Positions 35,745 through 44,954 of a stretch of DNA of 64,000 bases are shown here, one piece after another. This DNA comes from Micrococcales bacterium (GTDB lineage: Bacteria; Actinomycetota; Actinomycetes; Actinomycetales; Dermatophilaceae). A model generated the notes under the pieces. That model made no database searches and was not told where the DNA came from. It worked only from the letters and a program-made list of their open reading frames with translations. Each line of letters starts with the position of its first letter. Within the stretch, counting starts at the first letter, position 1. Position numbers and translations under genes: made by a program. The DNA is taken from positions 186,001-250,000 of the forward strand of contig JAJTBD010000002.1 in assembly GCA_021287075.1 (NCBI GenBank), given 5' to 3'.

Positions 35745-36821
35745 GTGAGGCACCTCCCGACGATCGCGGCGCTCGCCGTCGGGCTGGCCATCGTCGTCTA
35801 TACCGGCATGAGCGTGGTCGACACGCTGCTGCGGCCGGGGGCACCTAGGTCGCGCCTCACCCACGTCGTCATGCGGCTGGTCGTGCTCATCTTCACCGCA
35901 GGCGCGCAGCTGCTGCCGAAGGGGCGGCGCAAGGGCTGGTGGTCGTGGGCCGGGCCGTTCGTCCTGGTCGGGCAGCTGGCGACCTGGTGGACGGTCATGA
36001 CCGCGGGCTGGGCGCTCGCGCTGTGGCCCGCGATGGACGAGCGGCTCTGGTCTGTCTGGCGGCTGCATGATCTGGGGACCGCTGTGCGCGAGACGGGTTC
36101 GTCGATGCTGACGCTCGGCACGCACTGGACTCCGGGCATCTGGCCGGCGATCGTCGACCTGACGAGCGGGCTCATGGGCTTCGCGCTGATGACTCTCTTC
36201 ATCGCCTATCTGCCGACCCTGCACGCCGCCTATGTCGAGCGGCAGACCGCGACCGCGGCGCTCGAGCTGCGACCCGGCGGCCCGCCCTGGGGCCCGCAGC
36301 TGCTTGTGGCGTTGGAGCGGGACACCCAGCTCGACGGCGCCGACCGGTTCTTCGCCGAGTGGGAGCGGGTCGGGCTGTCGATGATCGATCACCACATCCG
36401 CTACCCGATGCTCCAGCTCTTCCACTCCAGCCGCTCTGGCCGCTCGTGGGTCACAGCGCTCACCGCCGTCACCGACGCGGCCCTGCTCAAGATCCACCTC
36501 CTCGAGGACGACGCCGTCCACAGCCCGGCCTCCCGAGTCGCCCGGATCGGCTCCGAGTGCCTGCAGGCCATCGCCGAGGCCAGCTGGTATCTCGAGGGCA
36601 CCCGCGAGCGCCCCAGCCATCATGGCGGTCTCAGCCGCGGGCAGATCGACCAGGGAGTGGAGGTCCTCGCGCGTGCCGGTCACCCGATCCCCGCCGACGA
36701 CCCGCGCTGGGCGAGTTTCCTCACCGCCCGCAACGCCTATGCGCCGGCCATCGAGGTGCTCGCCCAGGCGCACGGCGAGGCCGGCAGTCCTTGGTGCACC
36801 TCCACCCGCCACGCGGAGTGA
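35745..36821 (+). CDS. Channel-like membrane protein
   Basis: 358 aa with four predicted N-terminal transmembrane helices and a cytoplasmic C-terminal half of about 200 aa. Between helices 3 and 4 lies SSMLTLGTHWTPG, reminiscent of the pore loop (TLGT) of two-TM ion-channel-like proteins, followed by LMTLFIAYLPTLHAAYVERQ. Potassium selectivity is not established because the GYG motif is absent. GTG start. Confidence 0.65.
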   Translation: MRHLPTIAALAVGLAIVVYTGMSVVDTLLRPGAPRSRLTHVVMRLVVLIFTAGAQLLPKGRRKGWWSWAGPFVLVGQLATWWTVMTAGWALALWPAMDERLWSVWRLHDLGTAVRETGSSMLTLGTHWTPGIWPAIVDLTSGLMGFALMTLFIAYLPTLHAAYVERQTATAALELRPGGPPWGPQLLVALERDTQLDGADRFFAEWERVGLSMIDHHIRYPMLQLFHSSRSGRSWVTALTAVTDAALLKIHLLEDDAVHSPASRVARIGSECLQAIAEASWYLEGTRERPSHHGGLSRGQIDQGVEVLARAGHPIPADDPRWASFLTARNAYAPAIEVLAQAHGEAGSPWCTSTRHAE

Positions 36822-36827
36822 ACCGGG

Positions 36828-36860
36828 CCGGGACAGCGCCGTGACGCGGCGCTGTCCCGG
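36828..36860. terminator. Bidirectional hairpin
   Basis: Perfect 13-bp arms CCGGGACAGCGCC (36828-36840) and GGCGCTGTCCCGG (36848-36860), 7-nt loop, between two convergent genes. Confidence 0.8.
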
Positions 36861-36866
36861 ACGAGG

Positions 36867-37532
36867 TCAGAGGGTGATGGTGCGTGAGTTGGAGCCCCAG
36901 ATGCCAGCCGCGTCGCGCACGAGCACCCGGTAGTTGGCCCTCGTGGAGTAGGAGTAGCTGTAGCGGTAGACGCCCGCGCTGTCGGGATAGAGGTACTTGA
37001 TCGAGCTCCAGGTAGTGGTGCCCGGCTTCTGCCGCTGGAGCAGCGCGACCGGGTTGGGGCGGTAGGCGACGAAGGCACTGACGCTGTAGGCATAGCGCTG
37101 GGTGCGCGTGTAGAAACTCACCTTCGAGCCGGAGCGCGTCGCGCTGATGTCGGCGCGGCTGCCCAGCCGGATGTCCGTGTAGGGCATGTTCTGCGTGAGC
37201 TCTTGGTCGTTATAACCCCAGGCGCCCTCGGGGTTCCACCGCCAGGTGCCGCGGTCGTCAAAGTCATACAGCGCGAAGTAGTAGTCATCGGGATAAAAGA
37301 CCGCGGTCTGGTAACCCTGGGACGGATGCAGGGCGGTCCAGTAGGCGTCCGTGGCGCTGGCGCACCCGGAGCTGAAGCTGACCCGGATCTCCCGGTACGG
37401 CGAGACGATCGAGACGCGCGATGGCGCATAGAGATTGCAGCTGCCTGCGGCGGAGGCCGGGGCTGCCGACAGGGCGAGCGGGGCGGCGGCGAGGACCGCG
37501 GTGACGGCTGCCGACAGGCGTGATTTCTTCAT
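36867..37532 (-). CDS. Secreted protein of unknown function
   Basis: 221 aa with a clear Sec signal peptide (MKKSRLSAAVTAVLAAAPLALSAAPASAA split at AxA, about 28). The mature part has paired Cys and two Ig-like-looking halves ending in TTTWSSIKYLYPDSAGVYRYSY and YRVLVRDAAGIWGSNSRTITL. GAGGT precedes the ATG. A 5'-truncated paralogue is at 33015-33785. Confidence 0.75.
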   Translation of the reverse strand: MKKSRLSAAVTAVLAAAPLALSAAPASAAGSCNLYAPSRVSIVSPYREIRVSFSSGCASATDAYWTALHPSQGYQTAVFYPDDYYFALYDFDDRGTWRWNPEGAWGYNDQELTQNMPYTDIRLGSRADISATRSGSKVSFYTRTQRYAYSVSAFVAYRPNPVALLQRQKPGTTTWSSIKYLYPDSAGVYRYSYSYSTRANYRVLVRDAAGIWGSNSRTITL

Positions 37533-37797
37533 GGGGGACCTCTGTCCGGGGCCGCGTCGCGGCCGGTGGTGAGCGGGTGTGCAGTTCTGGTCTAAACCCG
37601 GCAAAGGGGTCCTGTCAGGCAAACGCACAAAAGAGCCAGAAGGCTGTGACCTGCGGCGTTGCCCCGGACTGTGCACTGACACCCCCGCCAGGACCCGTTC
37701 CACTCCGCAGGCCGCTCGTCGCCTCCTCCGGCGCGGTCGCCGGATGGGGTATGCCGCGCTGTTGCCCCCGGCGTCGCGCCTCGCCAGAGTGGGCGGC

Positions 37798-38574
37798 ATG
37801 GAGTCCTCGAACCTCACCATCACGCGCGACGGCGACACGACCACGATCACCCTGACCCGGCCGGAGAAGCGCAACGCGCTCTCGCTGGAGGTCATGCGCG
37901 ACATCACCGCGGCGCTCGAGGAGGTCGGCGCGAGCGACACCCTCGCGGTCGTCATCGCCGCCGAGGGGCCTGTCTTCTCGGCCGGCCACAATTTCGGCGA
38001 CATGCGCGGCGCGACGCTGCGCGAGGCGCAGGAGGTCTTCGGCACCTGCGCCGAGATGATGGCCACGGTCCAGCGCATCCCGCAGCCGGTCATCGCCAAG
38101 GTCCACGCCCTCGCCACCGCCGCCGGGTGCCAGCTCGTCGCGAGCTGCGACCTCGCGATCGCAGCCGACACAGCGGCATTCGCGTTGCCGGGCGGCAAGG
38201 GCGGACTCTTCTGCCACACCCCACTCGTCGCCGTCGCCCGTCAGATCTCGCCCAAGCGAGCACTCGAGATGGCGCTCTCCGGCGACACGATCGACGCCGC
38301 CACGGCCGCCGACTGGGGTCTGATCAACCGCGCCGTCCCGGCCGAGCAGCTCGATGAGGCCGTCGCCGAGATGGTCGCCCGCGTCACCCGCGGCAGCGCC
38401 TGGGGCCGCACCCTCGGCAAGCGCACCTTCTATGCCCAGGTCGAGCTGCCGCAGGCCGCGGCATACCGGCTCGCCACGGACGTCATGGCCGCCGCATGCG
38501 TCGACGAGGACGCGCAGGAGGGCATCGCCGCCTTCCTCGAGAAGCGGCACGCCACCTACACCTCCACGCCCTGA
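37798..38574 (+). CDS. Enoyl-CoA hydratase/isomerase family protein
   Basis: 258-aa crotonase-fold protein. The oxyanion-hole motifs are AGHNFGDM and ATAAGCQLVASCD. At the catalytic positions of classical hydratases, ECHDC3-like substitutions are visible (GGKGGLFCHTP), so it may be a hydratase-like protein with a different reaction. Upstream gap 37533-37797 carries one dispersed-repeat copy and no other feature I can name. Confidence 0.85.
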   Translation: MESSNLTITRDGDTTTITLTRPEKRNALSLEVMRDITAALEEVGASDTLAVVIAAEGPVFSAGHNFGDMRGATLREAQEVFGTCAEMMATVQRIPQPVIAKVHALATAAGCQLVASCDLAIAADTAAFALPGGKGGLFCHTPLVAVARQISPKRALEMALSGDTIDAATAADWGLINRAVPAEQLDEAVAEMVARVTRGSAWGRTLGKRTFYAQVELPQAAAYRLATDVMAAACVDEDAQEGIAAFLEKRHATYTSTP

Positions 38575-38641
38575 GCCTGAGCCGGCCAGTGCCCGTGGAC
38601 AGCGGACCGCGGGAGGCGAGCGGGCGGCATACTGGCTCCCC

Positions 38642-39985
38642 GTGACGCAGACCACGCCGCCGCCGCACCCCGAGCGCACGCCGCTCCAGCGCCGCACGCT
38701 CGGCGTGCTCACCGGCTCGCAGACGCTCGGCGGCGTCGGCACGGCCAGCGGCATCGCGGTCATGGCGCTGCTGACCAACCGGATCGCCGACTCCGAGCAG
38801 CTCGCCGGGCTCGGCACGACCTTCCAGGTCCTCGGCGGCGCGATCCTGGCCATCCCGCTCGCACGGCTGATGGCCGCGCGCGGCCGCCGTCCCGGGCTCG
38901 CCGCGGGCTATGCGATCGCCGTCATCGGCTGCTTCGTCATCGTCGCCGCGGCCGCGCTCGGCAGCCTGCCGCTGATGCTGGTCGGCTCCTTCCTCTTCGG
39001 CGGCGCGACGACAAGCAACAGCCAGGCGAGGTATGCCGCGGCCGACCTCGCGCAGCCCGCCCACCGTGGCCGCGACATCAGCATCGTCGTCTGGGCCACG
39101 ACGGTCGGGTCGGTCATCGGGCCCAACATCCTCGGGGCGGGGGAGCGGCTCGCCGGATGGCTGCACATGCCCGAGATGACCGGGTCCTTCGTCTTCTCGA
39201 TGATCGGATTCGTCGCTGCCGCAGCGGTGCTCGTGACCTGGCTGCGCCCCGACCCGCTGCTCGAGTCCCGCCGGGACGAGCTCCAGGACGACCCGTCCAC
39301 CCGCACCGACCACCTCGAGGGCGGGCTCCTCCACGGGCTGCGGGTCATCCTCGCCCACCCCGTCGCCACGCTCGGCCTGGTGACGATGGCGATCGGTCAC
39401 GCGGTCATGGTCGGGATCATGGTGATGACCCCGCTCCACATGGACCACGGCGGCGCCAGCCTGCGCCTGGTCGGCCTGGTCATCAGCATCCACATCTTCG
39501 GGATGTATGCCTTCTCGCCGCTGACCGGCATGGCGGTCGACCGCTTCGGCGCGCGGACGGTCGCGGTCGCCGGCGGGACCATCCTGCTCATCGCCGCGCT
39601 GATGTCCTCCCGCTCGCACTCCGGCATGTCCGTGCTCATCACCGCCTCGATGTTCCTCATCGGCGTCGGCTGGTCCTGCACGCTCGTCTCCGGCTCGACG
39701 ATGCTCACCGGCGCCCTGCCCGTGCACGAGCGCCCCGGCGCCCAGGGGATGGCCGACCTGCTCATGGGTCTGGCTGCCGCGTCCGGCGGCGCCGTCGCCG
39801 GCGTCATCCTCGAGCACTTCGGCTTCGGCGCGCTCTCGCTCATCGGCGCGCTGCTCTCGGCCGGCGTCGCGCTCGCCGCGATGCTCCTGCGCGACACCCA
39901 GGCCGAGCGGGTCAGTCGGCCAACGGAACGGCGCCGGTCCACAGCGCGCTCGCGGGCGCGGCCCCCGGGGCCGTCGCCCGGATGA
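38642..39985 (+). CDS. MFS transporter
   Basis: 447-aa major facilitator with about 12 helices; motif A equivalents are LARLMAARGRRPG and AVDRFGARTV. Its Arg/Pro-rich tail (last 20 residues) overlaps the convergent lipoprotein gene by 74 nt. GTG start; substrate unknown. Confidence 0.85.
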   Translation: MTQTTPPPHPERTPLQRRTLGVLTGSQTLGGVGTASGIAVMALLTNRIADSEQLAGLGTTFQVLGGAILAIPLARLMAARGRRPGLAAGYAIAVIGCFVIVAAAALGSLPLMLVGSFLFGGATTSNSQARYAAADLAQPAHRGRDISIVVWATTVGSVIGPNILGAGERLAGWLHMPEMTGSFVFSMIGFVAAAAVLVTWLRPDPLLESRRDELQDDPSTRTDHLEGGLLHGLRVILAHPVATLGLVTMAIGHAVMVGIMVMTPLHMDHGGASLRLVGLVISIHIFGMYAFSPLTGMAVDRFGARTVAVAGGTILLIAALMSSRSHSGMSVLITASMFLIGVGWSCTLVSGSTMLTGALPVHERPGAQGMADLLMGLAAASGGAVAGVILEHFGFGALSLIGALLSAGVALAAMLLRDTQAERVSRPTERRRSTARSRARPPGPSPG

Positions 39986-41081
39986 TCGTGACCAGCCGGT
40001 TGTCCAGGACCGCCACCGCGGTGGGTATGCCGGGTGGTGCCGGCGAGCGCCGCCAGCCACGGTGTCCCGCGGCGAGCACGACGCTGTGGCCATCGTCCCT
40101 GACCGGCGCCCACGCGGACTCCCCGCGCACGGCCGGTGCGGCCAGATGGTCGCTCTCGGCGAGCGCGGCCACGGGTGGGTCCGCCGGCGTCACCTGCGGC
40201 TGGGCCGCAGCCCCGGCCGGGGCGACCCACCACGCCCGAAGCCGCGAGCCCGAGCGGCCCAGCACGAGACAGCGGCGCTCGTCGCACCCGACCGCCTCCG
40301 CCCGCCCGGCGTCCCCCGGCAGCTCGATCCGGGTCCACGGACCACGAGCGCTGCGGGAGAGCCAGACCGCTGGTCGCTCCGTGACCCCGCTGTCCAGCCG
40401 GGTGAGCGAACCCGCGATCACGGCCGTGCCGGCCGTCGCAGCGACCCCCTGTGCCTGGGCCAGCGCGGTGGTCGTGCTCGCCAGGTCGGTGCCCGTGGCG
40501 GGGCGGTGCGACCAGGTGTCGCCCTCCCTCGTCCAGGTGGCGATGTCGGTGCCGGCGGCCGCGCCCTTCCAGGAGCCGACGATGACGGGGGCGCCGCCCA
40601 CCCACGTCGCGCCCACGATGCCCCCGGCCTCCCAGCCCCCGAAGGTCCAGAAGTCCTGGGGCTGCTCGGTCACGCCGCCCACCGCCTGGCCAGAAGCGCC
40701 GCCGCCCATGGAGCCCGACCAGGTGGTCCACCGGGTGTTGCCGTGGGCGCCGTTGGCGTTGCCGCCGACGCCGACCAGCTCGGTGCCCGAGGCGGCGAGC
40801 ACCAGCCACCTGGCCAGCGGCCCGTTGACGCTCTTGGCCGAGACCGTCAGCGGGGTGAGCCCGTCGCCCGGCCCCATGAGAGAGAGGCCGGGTCGCGTCG
40901 GCGAGCCCGCGGCATAGGTCCCCAGCAGCAGGCGGTCGCCCAGGGATGTCAGGGTCACGGGCTCGGCGCCGTCCGGGTCGAGCTGGGTCCACTGGGGGTC
41001 GGCGTCCGGCGCCGGACCGGAGCAGGCGGCCGCGAGCACCCCCACCAGGAGGGCGCCGGCCAGGTTCGCGCGCCGCCGCAT
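39912..41081 (-). CDS. Secreted lipoprotein, beta-propeller-like
   Basis: 389 aa with a lipobox LAAAC (about residue 20). The mature part shows repeated Trp/Gly strand patterns (WTTWSGS, DFWTFGGWEAGG, IVGSWKG, WLSRSARGPWTRIELPG) suggestive of a sialidase/BNR-type propeller. Function unknown. ATG at 41081 (MRRRANLAG) is preferred over upstream in-frame starts because it begins the signal peptide. Confidence 0.75.
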   Translation of the reverse strand: MRRRANLAGALLVGVLAAACSGPAPDADPQWTQLDPDGAEPVTLTSLGDRLLLGTYAAGSPTRPGLSLMGPGDGLTPLTVSAKSVNGPLARWLVLAASGTELVGVGGNANGAHGNTRWTTWSGSMGGGASGQAVGGVTEQPQDFWTFGGWEAGGIVGATWVGGAPVIVGSWKGAAAGTDIATWTREGDTWSHRPATGTDLASTTTALAQAQGVAATAGTAVIAGSLTRLDSGVTERPAVWLSRSARGPWTRIELPGDAGRAEAVGCDERRCLVLGRSGSRLRAWWVAPAGAAAQPQVTPADPPVAALAESDHLAAPAVRGESAWAPVRDDGHSVVLAAGHRGWRRSPAPPGIPTAVAVLDNRLVTIIRATAPGAAPASALWTGAVPLAD

Positions 41082-41118
41082 GCTCCATCGAACCAGCGCG
41101 CGCGGCATACCCTCGCGC

Positions 41119-41198
41119 ATTTGGACTATCACAACGGTCGGGTATGCCGCACGCCCGTGCTCACGGCGCACCTCCCCCGCGGTCCTGATAGTCCAAAT
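41119..41198. repeat. 80-bp palindromic element, copy 2
   Basis: ATTTGGACTATCA (41119-41131) and its perfect inverse (41186-41198) flank 54 nt, the same geometry as copy 1 at 16863. The centre contains one dispersed repeat (41142-41149), and another in the opposite orientation lies just outside (41103-41110). Part of the 322-bp gene-free stretch 41082-41403. Confidence 0.8.
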
Positions 41199-41210
41199 AC
41201 CGCGGCGGGC

Positions 41211-41303
41211 GGGGCGTTCGTGCCCAACTGGGCTAAAGGGGTGGGGCGTTCGTGCCCAACTGGGCTAAAGGGGTGGGGCGTTTTCGCCCAACTGGGCAAA
41301 AGC
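41211..41303. repeat. Three tandem copies of a 30-bp GCCCAACTGGGC repeat
   Basis: Copies start at 41211, 41243 and 41275 (32-bp period). The first two are identical and the third diverges. Each contains the dyad GCCCAAYTGGGC followed by AAAG. Two related copies occur at 49280 and 49335. Intergenic, between the lipoprotein and the fad operon. Confidence 0.8.
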
Positions 41304-41344
41304 GCCCGGGGGAGGCGGCGGTCACACCAGCCCGGGTCTAGGCA

Positions 41345-41362
41345 ACTAAGCGCTTGCTTAGT
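41345..41362 (+). promoter_or_regulatory. Operator-like palindrome upstream of fadA
   Basis: Perfect inverted repeat ACTAAGC-GCTT-GCTTAGT, 42 nt before the fadA start. The form (CTAAGC...GCTTAG) is like operators of TetR-type regulators of fatty-acid catabolism in Actinobacteria. The cognate repressor is not in this window next to it. Confidence 0.7.
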
Positions 41363-41403
41363 ACGGTGTGCGCAAGCACTCCTCACCCCGCGAAGGGACA
41401 CCC

Positions 41404-42627
41404 ATGCCTGTCACCCCCACCGACGCGCTCATCTTCGACGCCGTGCGCACACCGCGCGGCAAGGGCAAGAAGGGCGGCGCGCTCTACGGCACCAAGCCGA
41501 TCGACCTCGTCGTCCAGGTCATCAAGGCCATCACCGCGCGCAACGAGGGCCTCGACCCCGCCCTGATCGACGACATCGTGATGGGCATCGTCTCGCCCGT
41601 CGGTGAGCAGGGCGCGGTGCTGCCGCGCGTCGCCGCGACCGTCGCCGGCCTGCCCGACACCGTGGCCGGCCTCCAGGTCAACCGCTTCTGCGCCAGCGGC
41701 CTCGAGGCCGTCAACCTCGCCACCCAGAAGGTCGCCTCAGGCATGGAGGACCTCGTCCTCGCCGGCGGCGTCGAGTCGATGTCGCGCGTGCCGATGGGCT
41801 CCGACGGCGGCGCCTGGGCGATGGACCCGGCCACGTCCTATGACACCTACTTCGTGCCGCAGGGCATCAGCGCCGACCTCATCGCCACGATCGAGGGCTT
41901 CAGCCGCCGCGACGTCGACGAGTTCGCCGAGACCTCCCAGCTCAAGGCCAAGGCCGCCTGGGACGAGGGCCGCTTCGCCCGCTCGATCGTGCCCGTGACC
42001 GACCCCAACGGCATCGTCGTCCTCGACCGCGACGAGCACATGCGCCCCCAGTCGACCGCCGACTCCCTCGCCAGCCTGCCGCCGAGCTTTGCCAAGATCG
42101 GCGCCGAGGGCGGCTTCGACGCCGTGGCCCTGCAGAAGTACCACTGGGTCGAGCAGATCAACCACGTCCACCACGCCGGCAACTCCTCCGGCATCGTCGA
42201 CGGCGCGACCCTCATGCTCATCGGCAACAAGGCCGCCGGCGAGAAGGCCGGCCTGACGCCGCGCGCCCGCATCGTCGCCACCGCCGTCACCGGCTCCGAG
42301 CCGACGATCATGCTCACCGGCCCCACCCCGGCCACCGAGAAGGTCCTCGCCCGCGCCGGCCTGACCGCCGGCGACATCGACGTCTGGGAGGTCAACGAGG
42401 CCTTCGCCGCCGTGCCGATGAAGCTGGCCAAGGACCTCGACGTCCCCATGGACAAGATCAACCCCAATGGCGGTTCCATCGCGATGGGCCACCCCCTCGG
42501 CGGCACCGGCGCGATCATCCTCGGCACCGCCCTCGACGAGCTCGAGCGCACCGGCGGCCGCTACGGCCTGGCCACGCTCTGCGTCGGCGGCGGCATGGGC
42601 ATCGCGACCATCATCGAGCGGCTCTGA
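41404..42627 (+). CDS. fadA: Acetyl-CoA acyltransferase (3-ketoacyl-CoA thiolase)
   Basis: Last step of beta-oxidation: cleaves 3-ketoacyl-CoA to acetyl-CoA and a shortened acyl-CoA. 407 aa with nucleophilic Cys in [11 protein letters not shown] (about 92), the NEAFAA motif, catalytic His in GHPLGGTGA (about 360) and the C-terminal CVGGGMG Cys. AAGGGAC precedes the ATG. It uses an optimised TAC/GCC codon set, suggesting high expression. Forms an operon with fadB 50 nt downstream. Confidence 0.96.
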   Translation: MPVTPTDALIFDAVRTPRGKGKKGGALYGTKPIDLVVQVIKAITARNEGLDPALIDDIVMGIVSPVGEQGAVLPRVAATVAGLPDTVAGLQVNRFCASGLEAVNLATQKVASGMEDLVLAGGVESMSRVPMGSDGGAWAMDPATSYDTYFVPQGISADLIATIEGFSRRDVDEFAETSQLKAKAAWDEGRFARSIVPVTDPNGIVVLDRDEHMRPQSTADSLASLPPSFAKIGAEGGFDAVALQKYHWVEQINHVHHAGNSSGIVDGATLMLIGNKAAGEKAGLTPRARIVATAVTGSEPTIMLTGPTPATEKVLARAGLTAGDIDVWEVNEAFAAVPMKLAKDLDVPMDKINPNGGSIAMGHPLGGTGAIILGTALDELERTGGRYGLATLCVGGGMGIATIIERL

Positions 42628-42677
42628 CGCTCACCCACCCCCGAGACCACACGGCATACCAAAGGACGTCAGAACCC

Positions 42678-44870
42678 ATGAGCACCAGCACAATCCGCTA
42701 TGACAAGGACGCCGAGGGCATCGTCACCCTCACCCTCGACGACCCCAACCAGTCGGCGAACACCATGAACGACGACTTCCGTGCGTCGCTGCACGAGACC
42801 GTCGAGCGCCTCGAGGCCGAGAAGGACTCCATCACCGGCGTCATCCTCGCCTCGGCCAAGAAGACCTTCTTCGCCGGCGGCGACCTCAACATGCTGCTGT
42901 CCGTCCCCGCGACCAAGGACGGCGCGCAGCAGACGATCGAGCGCAGCAGCCTGATGAAGGCCGACATGCGCCGTCTCGAGACGCTCGGCAAGCCCGTCGT
43001 CGCGTGCATCAACGGTGCGGCCCTGGGCGGCGGCCTCGAGCTCGCCCTGTGCTGCCACCACCGCGTCGCCCTCGACAGCCCGGCCGTGCAGATCGGCCTG
43101 CCCGAGGTCACCCTCGGCCTGCTCCCCGGCGGCGGCGGCGTCGTGCGCGTCACCCGCATGCTCGGCATCGCCTCCGGCCTGATGAACGTGCTGCTCCAGG
43201 GCCAGCGCCACCGCCCCGCCAAGGCCCTCGAGCTCGGGCTCGTCGACGAGCTGGCCGCCAGCCCCGAGGAGATGCTCGACAAGGCCAAGGCGTGGATCAA
43301 GGCCAACCCCGAGCCCGCCCAGCCGTGGGACGTCAAGGGCTACCGGATGCCCGGCGGCACGCCCAGCACCCCCTCCCTCGCCGCGATGCTGCCGGCCTTC
43401 CCCGCCAACCTGCGCAAGACCCTCAAGGGCGCCAACATGCCCGCGCCGCTGGCGATCATGTCCGCGGCCGTCGAGGGGGCCGGGCTCGACTTCGACACTG
43501 CCCAGCTCGTCGAGACCCGCTACTTCGCCGGGCTCGCCTCGGGCCAGGTCGCCAAGAACATGATCCGCGCGACCTTCTTCGACATGCAGAAGGCCAACGG
43601 GCTGGTCAAGCAGTACGGCGCCGACGCCAAGCCCGTCGAGAAGGTCCTCGTCCTCGGCGCCGGCATGATGGGCGCCGCGATCGCCTATGTCTGCGCCAAG
43701 GCCGGCATGCAGGTCGTCCTCAAGGACGTCACCCAGGAGGGCGCCGACAAGGGCAAGGGCTACTCGGAGACGTTGGTGCGCAAGGCGATCGAGCGCGGCC
43801 GCTCCACCGAGGAAAAGGGCGCCGAGCTGCTCGCGCGCATCCACCCGACAGACAGGGCCGAGGACGCCGCGGGCTGCCAGCTCGTCGTCGAGGCCGTCTT
43901 CGAGGACCCCAAGGTCAAGGCGCAGGTCTTCGCCGAGATCGAGCCGGTCATCGAGCCCGACGCGCTGCTCGGCTCCAACACCTCGACCCTGCCGATCACC
44001 CTTCTGGCAGAAGGCGTCTCGCGCCCCGACGACTTCATCGGCCTGCACTTCTTCTCGCCCGTCGACAAGATGCCGCTGCTCGAGATCATCCGCGGCGAGA
44101 AGACCTCCGACGCGGCCCTCGGCCGGGCGCTGGCCTTCTGCAAGCAGATCGGCAAGACGCCCATCGTGGTCAACGACTCGCGCGGCTTCTTCACCTCGCG
44201 CGTCATCGGCACCTTCACCTCCGAGGGCATGGCGATGCTCGCCGAGGGCGCCGCGCCGTCGTCCATCGAGCAGGCCTCGGCCCAGGCGGGCTACCCCGCC
44301 CCGGTCCTCCAGCTCATGGACGAGCTGACCCTCACCCTGCCGCGCCGGATCCGCGACGAGACGCGCGCCGCGGCGGTCGCCGAGGGCAAGGAGGCGGGCG
44401 CCCACCCCTCCGACGTCGTCATCGACCGCATGCTCGACGAGTTCGACCGCAAGGGCCGCTCGTCCGGCGCCGGCTTCTACGACTACGAGGGCGGCAAGCG
44501 CACCGGTCTGTGGCCGGGCCTGGAGGCCTTCAAGCAGGGCGAGGACTATGCCGACATCCCCTTCGAGGACATGAAGGAGCGGATGCTCTTCATCGAGGCG
44601 CTCGAGACCGTCAAGTGCCTCGACGAGGGCGTGCTCACCTCGACGACCGACGCCAACGTCGGCTCGATCCTCGGCATCGGCTACCCGGTCTGGACCGGCG
44701 GCGTCGCCCGCTACATGGACCAGTACCCAGGCGGCCTGAAGGGCTTCGTCGCTCGCTCCCGCGAGCTCGCCGAGCGCTACGGCGAGCGCTTCACCCCGCC
44801 CGCCTCGCTCGTACAGAAGGCAGAGCAGGGTGGCACCTTCGAGGAGATCGCCCCGGGCGCCGGCGCCTGA
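42678..44870 (+). CDS. fadB: Beta-oxidation multienzyme: enoyl-CoA hydratase / 3-hydroxyacyl-CoA dehydrogenase
   Basis: 730-aa FadB/FadJ-type fusion. The N-terminal crotonase domain has FFAGGDLNML and GAALGGGLELAL. The central NAD-binding domain starts at VLVLGAGMMGAAIAYVCAKAG (GxGxxG within it, about 325), with ADP-binding and SNTSTLPI, FFSPVDKMPLLEI signatures. The C-terminal 3HCDH domain is duplicated, with FKQG and GYPVWTGG motifs. It pairs with FadA as the trifunctional complex. Confidence 0.96.
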   Translation: MSTSTIRYDKDAEGIVTLTLDDPNQSANTMNDDFRASLHETVERLEAEKDSITGVILASAKKTFFAGGDLNMLLSVPATKDGAQQTIERSSLMKADMRRLETLGKPVVACINGAALGGGLELALCCHHRVALDSPAVQIGLPEVTLGLLPGGGGVVRVTRMLGIASGLMNVLLQGQRHRPAKALELGLVDELAASPEEMLDKAKAWIKANPEPAQPWDVKGYRMPGGTPSTPSLAAMLPAFPANLRKTLKGANMPAPLAIMSAAVEGAGLDFDTAQLVETRYFAGLASGQVAKNMIRATFFDMQKANGLVKQYGADAKPVEKVLVLGAGMMGAAIAYVCAKAGMQVVLKDVTQEGADKGKGYSETLVRKAIERGRSTEEKGAELLARIHPTDRAEDAAGCQLVVEAVFEDPKVKAQVFAEIEPVIEPDALLGSNTSTLPITLLAEGVSRPDDFIGLHFFSPVDKMPLLEIIRGEKTSDAALGRALAFCKQIGKTPIVVNDSRGFFTSRVIGTFTSEGMAMLAEGAAPSSIEQASAQAGYPAPVLQLMDELTLTLPRRIRDETRAAAVAEGKEAGAHPSDVVIDRMLDEFDRKGRSSGAGFYDYEGGKRTGLWPGLEAFKQGEDYADIPFEDMKERMLFIEALETVKCLDEGVLTSTTDANVGSILGIGYPVWTGGVARYMDQYPGGLKGFVARSRELAERYGERFTPPASLVQKAEQGGTFEEIAPGAGA

Positions 44871-44890
44871 TCCCTCGCCGGGCACAGCAT

Positions 44891-44929
44891 GAGGTATGCC
44901 GCGTGGTCGCCGACCACGCGGCATACCTC
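44891..44929 (+). terminator. Perfect hairpin from two inverted dispersed repeats, after fadB
   Basis: Arms 44891-44909 and 44911-44929 are perfectly complementary (19 bp, minimal loop, so the usable stem is about 18 bp). It lies 20 nt after the fadB stop and 25 nt before the next start. Each arm contains GGTATGCCGCG. Confidence 0.8.
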
Positions 44930-44954
44930 TCTCTGGGCGTATTAGCCTTCACCC

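Noticed and set aside
35745..36821. True potassium channel
   Set aside because: The pore-like TLGT stretch lacks GYG/GFG, so I kept only channel-like.
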